A stretch of DNA of 64,000 nucleotides from an uncultured Fluviicola sp. (lineage in GTDB: Bacteria; Bacteroidota; Bacteroidia; Flavobacteriales_D; Crocinitomicaceae), in assembly GCA_913009205.1 (NCBI GenBank), contig CAJVYC010000016.1, positions 1-64,000 on the forward strand, read 5' to 3'. Below, in pieces: positions 53,157 to 60,946 of the stretch; position 1 is the stretch's first letter; each line of letters starts with the position of its first letter. The notes under the pieces were generated by a model. It was not told the DNA's origin. It ran no database searches and was given only the letters and a program-made list of their open reading frames with translations. A program made the position numbers and the translations under genes.

Positions 53157-55378
53157 CCATCCTTTTCGTGTTTATTGCTTTACCAAGTATGTCTCAAAAC
53201 ATGCTAAGCAAGTACTTGGATTTCGCTCAAGAACAATACGAAAAAGGCGATTATTTCTATGCGATTCAATACTATAAAAAGGCAATGGAGCTGGACTCTA
53301 ATTCGGTTGACATCATTTGGAAATACGCTGAGACACAAAGAGCTTATAAAAATTACCGCAAGGCAGAATACTATTACGCGATTGTGTATGAGAAAGAATC
53401 GGCTCAAATCTATCCAGCAAGTTTATTGAATTGGGGGTTAATGCAAAAGCAAAACGGCAAATACGATGCTGCATTAGCGACTTTCAAAAAAGCGAAAAAG
53501 AAATACTACAAAGACAAAAAGAGCTACCTCTATTTAAAAGCCAAAAAAGAAGTTGAAAGTACAGTTTGGGCGAAGTCTTCTGCGATTGATACCGCCAATG
53601 TTTCATTCGACCGTCTTCCAGAAACAGTGAATACGCAGAACTCCGAATTTGGTCATGGGATTTACAACAATCAATTATTATTTTCCAGCCTGCGCGCAGA
53701 TTCTATAAGCGCAACTGAAGAAGTTTATACAGCTGGATACCATACCAACTTGTATAAAAGTGAAATGGAAAACACCGAGTTTGAGCAATCTAAAAAGATT
53801 CAAGCCTTGTTTGAGAAAAAATTCAACTCTGGGAATGGAACTTTTTCAGAAGATGGAAATCGATTTTATTATAGTCAATGCAGTGAAAGCGGCTACAATT
53901 ATAAATGTAAAATCATGGTTGCGCAGTATTCCAACAATCAATGGAAGTATATCGATTCACTTGGTGAGATTATCAATGAAACTGGTGCAAATACAACTAT
54001 GCCCTGCATCGCGGAATTTGATGGCAAGGAAGTTCTAATTTTTGCCTCAGACCGCGAAGAATCAAAAGGTGGATTGGATTTGTTCTATAGTGTTATAAGA
54101 AACGGAAATGAATTCGGGAAAGTCCGAGCGATAAAAACGATCAACACGGTTGACAACGACATTACTCCTTGGTGGGACAATGAAGCCAAACGTCTTTATT
54201 TTGCCTCGTCTTGGCACAACGGTTTTGGAGGATACGATGTGTTTTATTCGGAGTTCACCTCTAAATTTGAGAAGCCTATAAACGCTGGACTACCAGTAAA
54301 CAGTAGTGCAAATGATATTTACTATTTCAAAGACGTTGATACGGGTTACGTAACATCAAACCGAGTTGGTGTTCTTTACAGCAAAAACATTACGTGTTGC
54401 AGCGACATTTTCTCTTTGAAACCTCCTGCAATTATCACCCCTCCTACACCAGAAGAAACGCTTGAAGACCTGAACAAACGCCTTCCTGTGACTTTGTACT
54501 TTCACAATGACAGACCAAACCCTGATTCTTGGGCAACTTCAACGAAAATCAATTATATCACTTCGTATGACAAATACACGATGATGCTTGAAAAATACAA
54601 AAACGAATATTCAAAGGGCTTAGCTGGAGATAAATCTGAGGAAGCCAAGGAAGACATTGAAAGTTTCTTTATGGAATACGTCGATCAAGGTGTTAAAGAT
54701 CTTGCACTATTCAGAGAACTCCTTCTTAAAGAATTGGACAATGGCGCTAAAATCAAGATTACTGTTAAAGGATTCGCAAGTCCATTGGCAAAAACGAAAT
54801 ACAACGTAAACTTGACGAAGCGTAGAATCTCATCCTTGGTAAATTACATGAGAGAATACGACAATGGGGTTTTTGTAAATTATTTAGATGACACTGCCGA
54901 AAATAAAGGCAAAGTTGTCTTTGCTGAAGTCCCTTTTGGAGAATATACAGCAGATCAAGAAACGAGTGATAATCCAAACGATGTTCAAAATTCAGTTTAC
55001 TCAAGAGACGCAGCCAAAGAACGGAAAATCGAAATACAAAGTGTTACTTATTTGGAAGATAGCACCGAGTTCGCATTGACAACTGAAGAGCCTGTTTTTG
55101 ACTTAGGAGAAACAAAAAAAGGTGACATTCTTAAAAGCGAATACAGAATAACAAATACGTCAAGCGAGCCTGTAACGATCTCTGAAATGCGAATTCCTTG
55201 CGACTGTACAAAAGGGGAAATAGAGAACAAAACATTAGAACCTGGCGAGTCAACGAAAGTTTCAATGGAAGTAACTACGGATTATTTGCTTGGTTTTACC
55301 GTTAAGTCGATATATTTGCAACTCGAAGGCTCAGAAGAAGAATTGCGCTTGTATATATCTACCGAGATTAAAGAATAA
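53138..55378 (+). CDS. PorE-like TPR/PD40/OmpA protein with C-terminal DUF1573
   Basis: 746 residues. Signal peptide (~1-20), TPR-like helices (~25-140; YEKGDYFYAIQYYKKAMELD), PD40/WD40-like beta-propeller (~165-415; GNGTFSEDGNRFYYS, WWDNEAKRLYFASS), an OmpA-like peptidoglycan-binding domain (~540-640; TVKGFASPLAKTKYNVNLTK, AAKERKIEIQ), then a DUF1573 domain (~650-746; FDLGETKKGDILKSEY, PCDCTKGEIE). The first parts match PorE, which anchors T9SS to peptidoglycan. The DUF1573 end is unusual for PorE and appears to be a fusion. Confidence 0.85.
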   Translation: MSRLYLAILFVFIALPSMSQNMLSKYLDFAQEQYEKGDYFYAIQYYKKAMELDSNSVDIIWKYAETQRAYKNYRKAEYYYAIVYEKESAQIYPASLLNWGLMQKQNGKYDAALATFKKAKKKYYKDKKSYLYLKAKKEVESTVWAKSSAIDTANVSFDRLPETVNTQNSEFGHGIYNNQLLFSSLRADSISATEEVYTAGYHTNLYKSEMENTEFEQSKKIQALFEKKFNSGNGTFSEDGNRFYYSQCSESGYNYKCKIMVAQYSNNQWKYIDSLGEIINETGANTTMPCIAEFDGKEVLIFASDREESKGGLDLFYSVIRNGNEFGKVRAIKTINTVDNDITPWWDNEAKRLYFASSWHNGFGGYDVFYSEFTSKFEKPINAGLPVNSSANDIYYFKDVDTGYVTSNRVGVLYSKNITCCSDIFSLKPPAIITPPTPEETLEDLNKRLPVTLYFHNDRPNPDSWATSTKINYITSYDKYTMMLEKYKNEYSKGLAGDKSEEAKEDIESFFMEYVDQGVKDLALFRELLLKELDNGAKIKITVKGFASPLAKTKYNVNLTKRRISSLVNYMREYDNGVFVNYLDDTAENKGKVVFAEVPFGEYTADQETSDNPNDVQNSVYSRDAAKERKIEIQSVTYLEDSTEFALTTEEPVFDLGETKKGDILKSEYRITNTSSEPVTISEMRIPCDCTKGEIENKTLEPGESTKVSMEVTTDYLLGFTVKSIYLQLEGSEEELRLYISTEIKE

Positions 55379-55379
55379 C

Positions 55380-56543
55380 TTGTTGTCCGAAATTAACCAA
55401 CCGTCCTCTCGCTTACATTTCATTGATATAGCTAGAAGCCTTGCTATCATTTTGATGTTACAAGGGCATTTTATTTCGCACTCGTTTGCCGATTACACAA
55501 CAATGACTGCTGAACTTCGTGCAACTGGAGCCTCTTCAAATTATTTTTTCGACTTGTGGTGCCAGTTTAGAGGTTTTACCGCTCCGCTATTCTTCACGAT
55601 TACAGGATTGGTTTTCACATACCTGTTGGTTAAAAATAAAAGTGGTTCTTTCTGGTCTCAAAAGAGAGTTCGAAAAGGAATTAAACGCGGAATAACAATT
55701 GTTCTTTGGGGATATATCCTCCAATTTTCAGTAAGATACATCGACATTTACTTAGCTCAAGGAATAAATAGTCGGTTTTATGCATTCCATGTACTCCACT
55801 GCATTGGGTTTGGATTGTTGGCTCTAATTCTTGTTTATTGGATCTACTCTAAAATCAAAAGAGTCCCTTTAGAAGTATATCTAATAACCCTAGCAACGGC
55901 ATTTTTCGTAATCGCTCCAATGATACATTCGAAAGAATTGGGATTTTTTCCATCGGGTGCGCATCCGATAATTCAAAATGCATTTCACGGTCCCAATTCG
56001 GTATTCCCTATTTTTCCGTGGTTTGGATTCATTTTCTTTGGAGGAGCCATTGGGTCACTTGTTCACCGTTATCAATACAAAATTGGGCAGAAAGGATTCA
56101 CTCTGAGGATAACGGCTTTAGGCGTCGCCGCGTGCTTATCAGCATATGCATTAATTATGATGGTTGGAAAGGAATTCCCGACGAATAATTTTTTAGGCCG
56201 TGGCTATTGGCAATTCAATCAACTCGTTATAATTATTCTCATTTTGGGACTAATGATGCAGATTCAATTGAAAAGTCGAATTAAAATTCCATTTCTAATC
56301 GCAATTGGTCAAAACACATTATCCGTTTACATTCTACATGTCATTCTTCTCTACAATGCCATCTTTGGAATTGGCCTGAGAAACTACCTCTCAAAGTCAT
56401 TAACTTTTGGCGAAGCTATTTTTGGAGCCATCTTATTTATCATTTTCTTTGGCCTGCTAACCAAGTACCAACCCTTTGTTATGGCTAGAATCAAGCGAAT
56501 TCTACCAAGCTTAAAAAAAGAGAAAAATCAAGTTTCACCATAA
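55380..56543 (+). CDS. DUF1624/acyltransferase-like membrane protein, copy 1
   Basis: Start taken at TTG 55380 (387 aa), one base after the stop of the PorE-like gene; codons upstream overlap that gene and are not family-like. About ten helices. Seen: RLHFIDIARSLAIILMLQGH (~10-30) with the family His, and PHPIIQNAFHGP-type loops. It resembles DUF1624 and heparan-alpha-glucosaminide N-acetyltransferase-like or acyltransferase 3 proteins, which acylate envelope sugars; the substrate is unknown. A paralogue follows 39 bases on. Confidence 0.8.
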   Translation: MLSEINQPSSRLHFIDIARSLAIILMLQGHFISHSFADYTTMTAELRATGASSNYFFDLWCQFRGFTAPLFFTITGLVFTYLLVKNKSGSFWSQKRVRKGIKRGITIVLWGYILQFSVRYIDIYLAQGINSRFYAFHVLHCIGFGLLALILVYWIYSKIKRVPLEVYLITLATAFFVIAPMIHSKELGFFPSGAHPIIQNAFHGPNSVFPIFPWFGFIFFGGAIGSLVHRYQYKIGQKGFTLRITALGVAACLSAYALIMMVGKEFPTNNFLGRGYWQFNQLVIIILILGLMMQIQLKSRIKIPFLIAIGQNTLSVYILHVILLYNAIFGIGLRNYLSKSLTFGEAIFGAILFIIFFGLLTKYQPFVMARIKRILPSLKKEKNQVSP

Positions 56544-56582
56544 TATTGGATAAAAGATTATTTTTACAGCAATTAAAAATGA

Positions 56583-57737
56583 ATGTCTGCAACTGTTGAC
56601 CAAATAACGCCCAAGCCTAAGGTTCGATTGAAGTTCATCGACATGGCTCGCTCTGTTGCCATCCTTCTTATGTTGGAAGGACACTTTATAGATGACTCTT
56701 TGGTAGAATGGGCAAGAGATCCTGATAGTACTGTCTATTCGGCTTGGCATTTCATGAGAAGTTTTACAGCTCCAATATTCCTCACGGTAACAGGTCTGAT
56801 ATTCGTTTACCTTCTTCTTAAGAATAGAGATGAAAGCTGGATAAGAAACATTCGAATTAAGAAAGGGTTCAAAAGAGTTCTTGAATTATTCTTTTGGGGA
56901 TACATGGTTCAATGGTATGCTTTTCACGTATTGGAATGTATTGCAGTTGGGATATTTAGCATTCTAATCATTTATGGAATCTACAAACTCATAAAAGTTA
57001 TACCTCTCTGGATTTACTTCTTTGTAGCTGGAGTTACCATTTTTGCGTTGTATCCGTATGTTCAAGAAATGCCGCATAAAATGGCTTGGCCTGAAAGTGT
57101 TTGGAATGCCGCGCTAAATGTATTGAATAAGGATCGTATTCCCCAAATTCAATTCTCTACCGTGCCATTTATTGCATATACATTGTTTGGAGCCATGATT
57201 GGAGCCTTGCTTCATGACTTCCACGGACAAGTTAAAAAACTATATTTTCCAGCAATTTTCACACTTGTGGGAGCCGCTTTTTTCTTCTTCTCAACAAATA
57301 TATTAGGAGCTTGCGATGACCTTTTGGTTTCAATATTTGATTCTTACACGTACAAATTAGTTGCGCAAAACTGGTTATATGAAAGAGTTGGAATGGTATT
57401 GATGGAGCTCAGTATTCTTATGTTCATTGATAATCTTTGGGGACATAAAATCAATGGCAATAACCTGTTCCTTAAAATTGGACAGAATACTTTAACCATC
57501 TATATACTTCACATGGTACTGCTCTATGGTAGTATCTCTGGACTTGGATTGAAAGAAGAATTCCATAAAACCTTAGGACCATGGGCAGTTGTATTCGGAG
57601 CAGCCGGATTCATTCTCGTCTTTGTGATTCTAATTAAATACTTGGAGCCAATTAAAGCTGGAACAAGTAAAATACTGGAGTGGGTTAAAATAGGATTTGC
57701 GTACCTGATTGATCGCCTTCGAGGACGATTGAGCTAA
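56583..57737 (+). CDS. DUF1624/acyltransferase-like membrane protein, copy 2
   Basis: 384 residues, the same layout as copy 1: RLKFIDMARSVAILLMLEGH (~16-35), FHVLECIAVGIFSILIIYGI (~115-134), the terminal KIGQNTLTIYILHMVLLYGS (~298-317). The N-terminal ~14 residues differ. Copies are clearly homologous yet diverged, so an old tandem duplication is likely. It ends four bases before the convergent SGNH gene. Confidence 0.8.
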   Translation: MSATVDQITPKPKVRLKFIDMARSVAILLMLEGHFIDDSLVEWARDPDSTVYSAWHFMRSFTAPIFLTVTGLIFVYLLLKNRDESWIRNIRIKKGFKRVLELFFWGYMVQWYAFHVLECIAVGIFSILIIYGIYKLIKVIPLWIYFFVAGVTIFALYPYVQEMPHKMAWPESVWNAALNVLNKDRIPQIQFSTVPFIAYTLFGAMIGALLHDFHGQVKKLYFPAIFTLVGAAFFFFSTNILGACDDLLVSIFDSYTYKLVAQNWLYERVGMVLMELSILMFIDNLWGHKINGNNLFLKIGQNTLTIYILHMVLLYGSISGLGLKEEFHKTLGPWAVVFGAAGFILVFVILIKYLEPIKAGTSKILEWVKIGFAYLIDRLRGRLS

Positions 57738-57740
57738 TCG

Positions 57741-58817
57741 TTAGACCTTTTTAACGGGATCCATAGTAATCTTAGCTTTCGATTTTCTTTTTCTAGATGG
57801 TCTTTTGGGTTTTTCGAAAATCACCTTGCGCTTTGTTTTTCGAATACCACAAGAATCTTCAATAGTCAGGGTAACCCAATACTCTCCTGCTTTGCTGTAT
57901 TCATGATTGATATCCCATGATTTTGAACTCAAACCATCTCCAAAATCCCAAGTAACTGATTCAGCATTGGGGTAATTTGCATTACAAGTAGCGTAATACT
58001 TGCCCATTTTAGTTCTCTCAAAACTCACAGTTATCATGTTTTGATTCAACTTAAACGTATCTACGTTATTTATGATGTAGTTGTAAGCCGAAGTTTGTAG
58101 TACCTTAGCCTCATCGTTACCAATCGAACCGGTATAGGCATCTTCTGGCAATTCTTTAAAAATTGCCGAATAAAATGAACAGGCAATCATATAAGAGCCA
58201 TAAGACGATGGATGAGCCAAATCGGTATAATAGAGCTCGATTTCGTTATTTGAAGCTCTGAAATCTCTCCAAACAGGTCCTACAGGAACAATAGGCAGAT
58301 TAAACAAATCTGAGATATACTCATATCCAACTCGAATCGAATCAGACATCCTTTCATTTGTGCTAACTTCTTCTCTTGCGTTATATCCATTCTTATAGCC
58401 CCAAGTCATATACAAAAGAACATTGGTGCAAGGATTATTGTTGTAAATAGAATCGAGAATGATTCCGATATAAGGAACGGATGCGGTATCTATGTAGCTG
58501 CGAGATTCGCTCAATTCTCTACTGAAACCTTGCAGAACCACAAAATCCCATTTTTCGCTCTTTATTGTTTCGAACATTGCTTCACGTTTACTATGCATAT
58601 TAAACGTATGACTGCTTTCTGCACTCATCTCAACGTTAATATCAACACCACGAGACTGAGCGATTTTCTCAAAAATCTTCGGCATTTTATTCATACGTGT
58701 ATAACTATTCCCTATGAATAGAACATTCATAGGCCCCACATCTAGCTTATCTTTACCTGCCTCTGCAGATGCCGCACAAAAAATAATAAATAAGGAAAGA
58801 AATAATCTTTTGATCAT
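57741..58817 (-). CDS. SGNH/GDSL-type hydrolase with C-terminal PKD domain
   Basis: 358 residues. Signal peptide (~1-20); an SGNH-like hydrolase (~30-235) close to DUF4886: VLFIGNSYTRMNKMPKIFEK (catalytic Ser in GNS), WDFVVLQGFSRE, and YTDLAHPSSYGSYMIA with the Asp..His pair; then a PKD domain (~255-335; SVTWDFGDGLSSKSW, SKAGEYWVTLTIED) and a Lys/Arg-rich end. An exported esterase or deacylase is likely. It would suit removing acyl groups from polysaccharides next to the acyltransferase genes; that link is inference. Confidence 0.82.
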   Translation of the reverse strand: MIKRLFLSLFIIFCAASAEAGKDKLDVGPMNVLFIGNSYTRMNKMPKIFEKIAQSRGVDINVEMSAESSHTFNMHSKREAMFETIKSEKWDFVVLQGFSRELSESRSYIDTASVPYIGIILDSIYNNNPCTNVLLYMTWGYKNGYNAREEVSTNERMSDSIRVGYEYISDLFNLPIVPVGPVWRDFRASNNEIELYYTDLAHPSSYGSYMIACSFYSAIFKELPEDAYTGSIGNDEAKVLQTSAYNYIINNVDTFKLNQNMITVSFERTKMGKYYATCNANYPNAESVTWDFGDGLSSKSWDINHEYSKAGEYWVTLTIEDSCGIRKTKRKVIFEKPKRPSRKRKSKAKITMDPVKKV

Positions 58818-58914
58818 GTCGTAAGTAAATTCTAGTTTATTCTAAATATGCCATCTATAAATAGATTAACAACAAAATTCACTCCAATATAGTGAGGAAT
58901 TATAATTAGATGGA

Positions 58915-59304
58915 TTATGCCTTTAATAAAATCGAGGCAGTATGCGCCAATTCTTCCTGAGAAGGAGACATTTTTTCTTTAGAGAAATTCATGTCATCAA
59001 GGATATTAATAGGAATCAAATGTATATGGGTATGAGGAACTTCCAATCCAATTACGGTAACACCAATTCTATTGCAAGGAAATGTATCCTTTATTTTTTT
59101 TGCTACAGATTTAGAGAAAATCATCATTTCTCCTAGCAAGGCATCTTCTACATCAAAGATGTAATCAATTTCCACCTTAGGGATAACCAAAGTGTGCCCC
59201 TCTCTTAGTGGATTGGTATCCAAAAAAGCGAGGAACTTGTCATTCTCGGCAACTTTATGACATGAAATATCGCCACTAACAATTTTAGAAAAAAGTGATC
59301 CCAT
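58915..59304 (-). CDS. HIT family nucleotide-binding protein
   Basis: 129 residues, one HIT domain. Seen: SGDISCHKVAENDKFLAFLD (~10-29), GHTLVIPK (~36), and the triad HTHIHLIPI (His91, His93, His95). Proteins of this type hydrolyse nucleotide phosphoramidates or dinucleoside polyphosphates. Its start overlaps the greA stop by 1 base, so it is the second gene of a greA-HIT operon, a common order in Bacteroidota. Confidence 0.93.
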   Translation of the reverse strand: MGSLFSKIVSGDISCHKVAENDKFLAFLDTNPLREGHTLVIPKVEIDYIFDVEDALLGEMMIFSKSVAKKIKDTFPCNRIGVTVIGLEVPHTHIHLIPINILDDMNFSKEKMSPSQEELAHTASILLKA

Positions 59305-59777
59305 TAGCGCGTAATCTCTAAAACTTCAAACTTCATTTCGCCACCAGGGGTAACAATGTTGGCGACATCACCAACGGATTTACCAAGTAAACCTTTTCCA
59401 AATGGAGAATCAATACTAATTTTTTTCTTTTTTAAGTCAGCCTCATTCTCAGCAACAATTGTAAAGGTCATCTCTTGATCATTCTCTACATTCCTAATTC
59501 TAGCCGTAGAAAGGATAAATACCTTGGTACTGTCAATATTAGAATCATCAATTATTCTACCGTTCGCTATAATATTCTTAAGCTTGGCAATTTTAGTTTC
59601 TATAATTCCTTGAGTTTCCTTTGCAGCGTCATACTCTGCATTTTCAGATAAATCACCTTTATCAATCGCTTCACCGATTTGAGCTGAAATGGAAGGACGC
59701 TGAACTGTTTCCATTTCAAACAATTCATCCTTTAATTTTTTTAGGCCTTCAGCCGTATAGTATGTTAAGTCAGACAT
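59304..59777 (-). CDS. greA: Transcription elongation factor GreA
   Basis: 157 residues. The N-terminal coiled coil (~1-75; YYTAEGLKKLKDELFEMETV, then KGDLSENAEYDAAKETQG with the acidic tip) rescues stalled RNA polymerase by stimulating transcript cleavage; the C-terminal FKBP-like domain (~82-157; ISIDSPFGKGLLGKSVGD) follows. The motifs are complete. Its likely promoter lies at 59835-59865 within the end of the PorV-like gene, and the leader begins with a terminator-like hairpin. Confidence 0.96.
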   Translation of the reverse strand: MSDLTYYTAEGLKKLKDELFEMETVQRPSISAQIGEAIDKGDLSENAEYDAAKETQGIIETKIAKLKNIIANGRIIDDSNIDSTKVFILSTARIRNVENDQEMTFTIVAENEADLKKKKISIDSPFGKGLLGKSVGDVANIVTPGGEMKFEVLEITR

Positions 59778-59794
59778 AATCCTTTGGTATTATA

Positions 59795-59826
59795 ACAAAA
59801 AACAAGAGAGCCCAATACGGACTCTC
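59795..59826 (-). terminator. Terminator of the PorV-like gene, in the greA leader
   Basis: On the minus strand GAGAGTCC and GGGCTCTC pair with one T-G wobble around GTATT, followed by TTGTTTTTTG. It lies about 30 bases after the PorV-like stop at 59857, and at the predicted 5' end of greA mRNA. Confidence 0.75.
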
Positions 59827-59834
59827 CTGTTATT

Positions 59835-59865
59835 CAAATATAATAAATTTCTATTATTATTTCAA
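59835..59865 (-). promoter_or_regulatory. Promoter of greA, overlapping the PorV-like stop
   Basis: TTG (59863-59865), a 20-base spacer and TATATTTG (59835-59842) on the minus strand, a full match. The TTG is the penultimate sense codon region of the PorV-like gene. The start would be near 59828, just before the hairpin. Confidence 0.6.
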
Positions 59866-60924
59866 GCTAATTGTAGCTCCAATTGTGTGAATGATTCCAA
59901 AAATACCAGCGAAACGAGTCGCATACTCAATTCCTAGAGCAGTCTTGTTATCCCCAATCAATGCATCTATTGAGAATCCAGCAGTTGGACCAATCAAAGC
60001 ATTCGATCTATTTTCTGCAGAGAAAAGGTTTTTCTCGTAAACATATCCAGCTCTAAGATTGAAAGCCAATTTCTCAGTTGTCATTTTATAATCAGCACCA
60101 ATTCGATATTGATCACTAGAGAAAGAGTTGGCCGTATAACCTAATGCAATTCCAAGCTTGTTGTGCTCATCAAAAATGAAATCATAAGATCCACCGATAT
60201 TAAGTAAAGACGGCATTTCATACGTTGCTGATCTCTGTTCTAACGTTGCAAGAACACCCGTTGATACGTAATTAATTTGATTTGCCAATCCATCACCTTT
60301 ATATCTCATAACTGGGCCTACGTTTTTCAAGGCAATTCCAAATTTAATTTGATCTTGCTCACCAGTGACATAACGGATACCCGCATCAATTGCAACACCA
60401 TTCGCTTTCAAGTTAGAGATGTTTTCTGAAATAACCTTAAAGTTAATTCCACCATAAATTGATTTCGAGAATGATCTCGCATAACCAATATTGAAAACAT
60501 TTGCTCTTGGAGAGAAGAAACCAATGTTACCTTCTGGATTCGCTACAGTTGTAATTTGAATATCTCCAAAATTCATTGACTGAACGCTAACCGCGATAAC
60601 ACTATTTTCAGAAACTCTCTGCGCAATACCTGCACTGTTAAATGCAATACCCGCATTTCCCATCCAGTTACTGTAATTGAATTTAATTTGAGTCTTATCC
60701 GTAAATGCCAGTCCAGCAATGTTTGTAAACGTTGCTTCAAGACCATTAACACTTGAGATTCCAGCGTCACCAAAGGCAGAACTTCTTGCCCATGGATTAA
60801 CCAACATGTGAGATGCTCCCGCAGACCCAACACGATCCTCATTACCTGCATTTACTGCGAAGCTTGACATAACTGCTGCTCCAACAATAAACGCACTTTT
60901 TAGTTTTAACATTGAATATTTCAT
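59857..60924 (-). CDS. porV: PorV/PorQ family T9SS outer-membrane protein
   Basis: Start taken at ATG 60924 (355 aa) since the frame then begins with a signal peptide (MKYSMLKLKSAFIVGAAV..NA); the extra upstream codons overlap the previous gene. PorV is the 14-strand outer-membrane shuttle carrying T9SS cargo to the PorU sortase. Seen: RVGSAGASHMLVNPWARSSA (~30-48), FGDAGISSVNGLEATFTNIA (~50-70), a usual PorV opening, and a C-terminal barrel end GIIHTIGATISLK. PorV and PorQ are close; PorV is preferred but not proven. Follows the large secreted gene by 22 bases. Confidence 0.82.
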   Translation of the reverse strand: MKYSMLKLKSAFIVGAAVMSSFAVNAGNEDRVGSAGASHMLVNPWARSSAFGDAGISSVNGLEATFTNIAGLAFTDKTQIKFNYSNWMGNAGIAFNSAGIAQRVSENSVIAVSVQSMNFGDIQITTVANPEGNIGFFSPRANVFNIGYARSFSKSIYGGINFKVISENISNLKANGVAIDAGIRYVTGEQDQIKFGIALKNVGPVMRYKGDGLANQINYVSTGVLATLEQRSATYEMPSLLNIGGSYDFIFDEHNKLGIALGYTANSFSSDQYRIGADYKMTTEKLAFNLRAGYVYEKNLFSAENRSNALIGPTAGFSIDALIGDNKTALGIEYATRFAGIFGIIHTIGATISLK

Positions 60925-60946
60925 TTCAACTTTCTTTAAATTCTGA

